Positions 58,433 through 64,000 of a stretch of DNA of 64,000 nucleotides are shown one piece after another. The notes under the pieces are model-generated. The model did not search any database. It had not been told where the DNA came from and was given only the letters and a program-made list of their open reading frames with translations. Within the stretch, counting starts at the first letter, position 1. Each line of letters opens with the position of its first letter. The DNA is taken from the NCBI RefSeq assembly GCF_035582795.1, contig NC_134367.1, forward strand, positions 110,780,062-110,844,061. Reading direction: 5' to 3'. Origin of the DNA: Mycteria americana (Eukaryota > Chordata > Aves > Ciconiiformes > Ciconiidae). The position numbers and the translations under genes were made by a program.

Positions 58433-59437
58433 CTTTATTTGCTGGGTCGTGGATTTTCAAAGGCAACTTAGGGGAGCTGGTCATCCACCACCCTCTGCAT
58501 TTTAGTGTGATTTTAGTACTTAACCTATTAGGCTATGCTGGAAAATCCAATATTTTGTGACAAGATTTTAAATGTCTTTTCTAATTGATTGCAGGCACAG
58601 CACTTTTAAAGGCAAAAGCCTTCCTTGTTTTCTGTTTTGTTGTGCATGTGAAGGGTTAACTGTAGTCGAGACTGTGTTATGTTTGGTTTCTTAGCTGTCA
58701 GCTAGTATCAGTGTACCTGAATTCCCAATACAATAACTGTATCCTGTGTAACATACCTGGGTAAAAAGGAACTACGTGCCCAGTGGGATTTTCAAATGGT
58801 CTAACTATGGGACTGTGTTCTGCTAGAGCTGGGAGAAATACCATCCAAGTACCAACAGGGTTCAAACGTCAGGTTTCCTTTCTAACAATGATCCAGCATC
58901 TTCTAGTAATAACCAAAAAGTCCATGGCTGATGCTGCAGGGACGTAGAGGCAGTACTGCAGGATACCTGATTCTACTGAGTTACTTTACAGAAGGTCATA
59001 GCATGGAGGGCATGAGTTCAGAGAGGGGCAGTGAGTGTATATTCCTGGTGGGGGGGATAGAGACGGGCAGAATAGCTCAGGGAAAGCATCCTGTCTCACC
59101 TGGGAGTGAGGGGGTTAAAGGCAATCCCAGCCCTGATGCCTCTACAGACTTGTGCAATGGGGAAGGAACCATTTTCCCTGCTGTCCAGTAAACAAATGGA
59201 AATCAGAGCAGGGCCAGTGGAAGCCCTGTCCTTCATAAGTGACATTATTTCTCCTTGACTTGTGTTTTAGGGTTGAACATACCTCCACAAGAGATGTAGC
59301 TCACTGACTTGATTTCCCAGTGGGTCTCAGAGCCACCGGCATTTGCTAGTTATCCTAAGCTGGGGTATGATGTTCTGCTGTTACAAGTTGTCACTTGTTG
59401 TCAGTTAGAGTATTTTTGCCACGCAGGTCCAGACAGA

Positions 59438-59500
59438 GGGCCTGATCCTGGAAAATACAAAAAGCTCCCATTGACTCCCCTGGGCACTGCAGGAAGGGTA
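59438..59500. repeat. Old palindromic repeat fragment
   Basis: GGGCCTGATCCTGGAAAATA followed by AGCTCCCATTGACTCCCCTG and GCACTGCAGGAAGG recalls the CCTGATCC...CTCCCATTGACTTCAATGGG pattern of an old sauropsid repeat. It is related in type to the copies at 21.4 and 55.9 kb. Confidence 0.45.
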
Positions 59501-59785
59501 TGTTTGCAGAAAACAGGGCTGGGGCTGCTCTGCTTTCTGGGGAGCTCTGTGCCTCGCTGCCCGGGCAGAACCCTGCCTGTTCAAGGCACTGGTCCTGCTC
59601 TCCCGGCCATGCTCAGCACTAACGGAGTAGTGGCAGGATCCCAACTCCCCTTGGGGGACATCCCTTATTTTGGACCCCAATGTTCTCCTCTCTTTGTAAG
59701 CGCAACCCTCTGCTCTGCTGAAGTAGCGTAACCCATTTCCCCAGATCCATACTGAACAGCAGTAAAGAAATCACTCATCTCTTTA

Positions 59786-59791
59786 AATAAA
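59786..59791 (+). promoter_or_regulatory. Candidate polyadenylation signal of the ANKRD9-like gene
   Basis: AATAAA on the plus strand about 1.35 kb after the stop codon, the first canonical hexamer noticed downstream. Confidence 0.4.
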
Positions 59792-62150
59792 TTTGGAGCT
59801 GAAGGCTGTGGGGCACAAACCCCTTTTAGCAAGGCTCTGGCTAAGAAAGGATGTGCGTTCACATCTCAATTGCTCTGTGCAAAAATGGCTCATGTCTCAT
59901 CTGGCTAATTCCCTGCCTGTGCCAAGGCGGCCGTGCTGGAGCTGCACCCTTGCTTCCATCAGCACAGGGAGCACTTCCGCTCGGTTTCCCTGGGCACGGG
60001 GTACCTCGCATGTGCCAGGACGCTGGCGATGCCAGCCATGGCCAGGTGGAGATTTCCTGCAGGGCTGTGCAATGTGCCAATTGGAACATCCTTTCGGAAA
60101 CACCGGGATGCTCCTCCCAGACATCCCTTCCCGCGTACCATGGAAGAACCTCGGTGCCGGTGCCGCCTGTGCTGCGCTAGGTGAAGATGCAGGCTTGCTT
60201 GTGAGATGGAGAAAATACCAGCCCAGCCCTAAAAGTGGCAAGCAGGCCACGAAGGGGTTAACCCTTCTCCTGAAATCCCACATCCCTGGTGCTGCAGTGT
60301 CCTTCCACCCCTGCCCCTGGGGACTCGCATGTCTTTCCCCATCAGTGTCTATTCCTCCTTGTGCAATGGGGGAGGGTGTGAATGGTGGTGGAGAAATTCA
60401 GGGTCAATCTCGGGCGAGGGTTTTGCGGAGAGGCTGTTTGCTCGGCAGCCTCTGCGGCAGGTGTAGGCTGTCACAGCTTGGGAAGCAAAGCAGAGCCCAA
60501 GGCAGATTTGCATTATAAGCAGTGTCTGAGCTGCTTCTGCCAAGCCCTGCGGGCTCCCCAGCCCTGGCAGCTCCCAGAAACCTGGAGCTGGAGGCAGAGG
60601 ACAAAGCAGGCACTCGCTGCCCAAGGCTGATGAGAGCAACTACACAGAGCACGGCCCCTGTGACACCCCTGGAGTCCAGAGAAGCAGGACTGGGTTTGTC
60701 CCCAGCAGCAATGCAGTATCTCATCTGGATGTCGGTGGGCGAGAGGCGAAGGAGGCTGGTGATGGATATTATTAGAATAGTAATTAGGGCCCAGGAGCAG
60801 AGATCCCAGGGAGGGAGGGAAGGGAAATCATCAACTGTTATTGCACTGGCTCAAAACCACGAGAGTTTTGGTGCTATGAAGAGTTTCAGAAAAGACAGGA
60901 GGGAGGGGAAGGCTGTTTGACTTACAAATCAAAGGAGGCAGGTAGGGATTCTTGGCATTAATGAGGTAGCACTTTCTAATAAGGCAGGGGTCTGTACCCA
61001 GAGAGCCAGAGCAACCCACTGGGAGCAAGTGGATCTGAAAAGGTGCAAGGATCTCTTGTTGACCGTAACAGTTGTGGATCATTGCAAAGGTCAGGGTTCA
61101 GGCACTTCAGGCTTGATAGGTGGATTTGTAGCAGGCAGCAGGATGCTTGTGTGCATGCATTTGTCCATGCGGGGGGCTACCCTCTATCCACCAGCTCAGA
61201 CAGAGGATAAGAGATGGATTCTCAGCAACTGCTCAAGAAACTCAAATTCTGGGACATATCTGCATCTGGTACCACAGGCTGGATGAAAGCTGCTGGCCTG
61301 TTGTTGTCTAATATGCAAAAACTCTGCTGTGCTCAGCCCAGCACGCAACAGGCAGCTACCCACACTGGAAAGATCACTCCATAGCCCTCTCACTCCTCCT
61401 TTTCCTGACCATTTTAACAAGAGATCAAGCACCAGCTGGCCCTCAGCTGCTGAGCTACCATCTGACCTCCATGTCTGGTCCCGCTGGGCCAGATTTTAGG
61501 GCCATTAGCATTGTGGTGATGACTCTTTCCATCACCTGTAGCGATATGAGTGCAGGATGGGGCATCCTTCTGCTGGAGTGGAGGAATCTTCTCCCTAAAC
61601 CTGGTTTGCTTATCTTGCAGTGACCTGCCTGTTAGTTTGAGATCCCATGTGTCTTCCTGCTCAGTACAGTGACATTACATCAAATACAGCCAAATCTACC
61701 TCAGCCCCGTCTGTGTTGATTTTTTTTCTCCATTCTTTCCAAGCTAGGTCATTAGCAAAAGTAAAATCAAAATATTTTCCACACTTCCTGCAAACTGACA
61801 GTCCGTAGTCTTGAAAAATCCCTATGCTTGCATGACAAACATGTTAGTGACTTTGTTAATCAAAAAGGGTGCTAGGTGCTGTGTAGTGATGTTTACATTT
61901 TGCATATGTACATACTGAGTAAGTGTAGCTAAGATCTTTATTTCTGAACTTGGGAAAAAGAATAAAAGCTAGAGAGAAAAGGGAGAGGGCAAAGTCTTTG
62001 CTAATCTTTGGATTACAGGTTAGCTCTGCAGGTTACATCTTTTTAATTTCAATTTTGAGGAGCAGCATTGTAAGGATGTGAGTTGTGTGTATGTGACTTC
62101 AGTTTCGATGAGTATCACTTCAGCGAGCACGGCGAGCGACTTGGCGTGCA

Positions 62151-62215
62151 TGCGTGTGTGTGTGTGTGCGTGTGTAAACGTGTGGGCCCACGTGTGCACA
62201 TGTATGTCTGTGTCT
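62151..62215 (+). repeat. TG-rich simple repeat with GTGGGCCCAC palindrome
   Basis: An impure (TG)n run interrupted by AAACGTGTGGGCCCACGTG, which includes a perfect 10-base palindrome and a CACGTG E-box. Alternating purine-pyrimidine sequence of this kind can adopt Z-DNA. No specific function is supported. Confidence 0.8.
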
Positions 62216-62631
62216 CTGTCTGCCCTCTCCTGGTAAAACTCATAACTGACTTACACTACTTGTACACATCAGTGATCAATGCCTTAAGAAAGCAGCCTTT
62301 TCACGAGATAAGCATGTGTCCCAAGCTCTGTGCTGCTAACAGGTAAGGACAGTTCTTCTCTTGTAAAGAGGCAGCAGCTTTGCTCTTGAAATGGGTGTTT
62401 TACCCCTGAACACCTACCACAAGGGCTTCTGCTCGCCAACAGCCACAACCATCCAGCGAAGGGTTTGTGACAGCGGCCACATTTTACTCTTGAATTCATT
62501 TTTTTTAAATAAAATCTATTAAACAGACTTCTTGTCTTTCTTTTCTCTGGGCTGCCAGAAAAATTCAGCCACCTGTGACTACCTAACCCTATGCTTCTGT
62601 CTATTTCTGCAGCACCATTAGCAGGAAGGAC

Positions 62632-62695
62632 AGGCCAGATTCTGACCTCAGTTACAGCTCTTTACACCTGAAGTAACGCTTTTTAAGTCAATTGC
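62632..62695. repeat. Old palindromic repeat fragment (GGCCAGATTCTGACCTCAGTT type)
   Basis: AGGCCAGATTCTGACCTCAG, then TTTACACCTGAAGTAACGC, matches the common old amniote repeat pattern GGGCCAGATTCT...GTTACACC...GTGTAAAT...GGAGTAACTCC from memory. Inverted words GTTAC/GTAAC remain. Confidence 0.6.
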
Positions 62696-64000
62696 ATCAC
62701 TCCCGATGTTTGTTGGTCTAAAGGAAAACAGAAACTGTTTGTGCACTTACATTCTTCAAGGCTCCATAACTCTGACTTCAGCGTATAAATAAATGTGATG
62801 CTTAATTCCTGAAAACACTTTTTACATTTTTCGTACTTTGAATGTATATAGATATATATTTTCCATCTGTCTAACACCGATGGGCATTTCCCTGTTCCCA
62901 GTTCCCTTGGCTTTTTTGGAGTCAGCATGACAGTGCCAGATGCTGTTGTTCACTGATTAAGACCGAATGTTGCCATGCCCAAGTACAAATGAATGTTCAT
63001 TGTATGATATGACTTTCTTATAAAGCCATACTTTTGTAATTTTGGTTTCTCTTTTTTAGGGAAAAAAAAATCTTCCATATAATTGTGTTTGGACATTACT
63101 CGCTGCATGATTAAAGATAAAAAGATTGTAACGTGCTGGGAATAAAATAGACATACATACCCTGATATAATTAGGTATATTAGCTGTGAAAAATCATTTA
63201 ATCTGATTGTATTACTGTAATAAACTTGCAATATAAACTTGATGTGTCTTTTATTAGCCAGTTGGTCAAAACCACCCACCAGTATCTATTGCTTTTGCTT
63301 TGGCTCATCTTGGTGTTTGATGATTTCATTCTGACTGCTGAGCCATTACCTCCAAAAATGTGATCTGAGGAAGATAATATTTTCCTTCGCAGGCTTGCAA
63401 TAGCTGGCTGTGCTGCTGGGGATGACCCCAAGTGATGAGGTGAACCCACATTTCACAGATCTGCTGCAAGGTGGTGATAAATCAGAAGAAAGGGGTCAAC
63501 AGGGGCGAGTGGTAATTGGTTTTGGAGATTTTCATCTTTTAGGTTTGAGTTCAGCTCATGGCAGCTTATGACAAAGTTGTTTACAGTGAATATTACGGTG
63601 CCAGCAGCCTCCTTTCCCTGTCTGGTTTGTATGCAGTCAACAAGCTCCTTTCCTTCCTAAGGTTTTTCTCTGTGAGGAAGGATGCCCTGGTAAGGCTTCC
63701 AGCACTAACTCCAACTGCTCCAGTAGGCTCTGCTGCTGCTGAAGGTCCTCAGGCAGATGTGCACCTTGCACCCACTGTGCCACCTCCCTCGGGGTAACAA
63801 TCCACCAGCTTCTGTGCACAAACACAGACCACCCAGCTTCTCCTCTGCCCTGCCAAAAACAGCTACCCAAAGCATTTCAGATGATGGTATCACAGGGCTT
63901 GGACTCCACCGCCAACTGTACCCACAGATCTCCTCAGTGCGCACTAGTACATACAAGCTATAACCCAAGGAATTTGTATTTTAGCCTGTGCTTGCATAAT

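Larger units (their letters stand above)
58433..59800 (+). other. Putative 3' UTR of the ANKRD9-like gene
   Basis: Sequence from the stop to the first clear AATAAA noticed on this strand (59786-59791). It lacks a convincing open frame and includes an old palindromic repeat fragment near 59.44 kb. The extent is inferred only from the hexamer. Confidence 0.4.
59800..64000. other. Gene-free right flank
   Basis: No recognisable gene. The part from about 59.9 to 60.9 kb is GC-richer than its surroundings and holds overlapping open frames on both strands (the longest 59793-60518 plus, 241 codons) without family resemblance or a paired exon structure. The rest contains a TG-rich repeat at 62.15 kb, an old palindromic repeat at 62.63 kb, and an AT-rich, repeat-free stretch at about 62.95-63.25 kb. 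Confidence 0.55.

Overview
The window looks like the nuclear genome of a bird. Three truncated CR1 LINE fragments end in the TCATAGAATCATAGAA-type 3' repeat (seen on the + strand because all three lie in minus orientation). Overall repeat density is low, and one CpG-island promoter and split vertebrate genes are present. A non-avian sauropsid is not fully excluded, and the species cannot be told.

Only two protein-coding genes can be supported. YPEL5 lies on the minus strand at about 7.0-20.1 kb. It has a non-coding first exon in a CpG island (about 18.9-20.4 kb), a 9 kb first intron, and two coding exons (10823-10963 and 8957-9181). These give a complete 121-residue Yippee-family protein with intact zinc-binding cysteines, followed by a 3' UTR of up to about 1.9 kb. 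At 57542-58432, on the plus strand, there is an uninterrupted 296-codon ORF for an ankyrin-repeat protein of the ANKRD9 family. It appears to be a second family member rather than ANKRD9 itself, because it sits beside YPEL5 instead of in the usual ANKRD9 neighbourhood.

Layout: 1-7.0 kb, gene-free left flank downstream of YPEL5; 7.0-20.1 kb, YPEL5; 20.4-57.2 kb, a roughly 37 kb gene desert with sparse old repeats (nested CR1 at 40.0-40.9 kb, CR1 at 55.4 kb, MIR-like SINE tails, palindromic old repeats, an ATT microsatellite at 53.5 kb) and a few AT-rich homeodomain/POU-motif clusters that may be enhancers; 57.2-59.8 kb, the ANKRD9-like gene; 59.8-64 kb, gene-free right flank. In other amniotes the interval upstream of YPEL5 leads towards ALK and the downstream side towards LBH. 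Neither gene is visible here.

The two genes share no obvious pathway. Both families are linked in the literature to ubiquitin-ligase complexes (YPEL5 with CTLH/GID, ANKRD9 with cullin-RING), which may be coincidence. I found no tRNA, rRNA, CRISPR array, intact transposon or retroviral gene. Most other open frames are short, overlap each other on both strands and resemble nothing I recognise.
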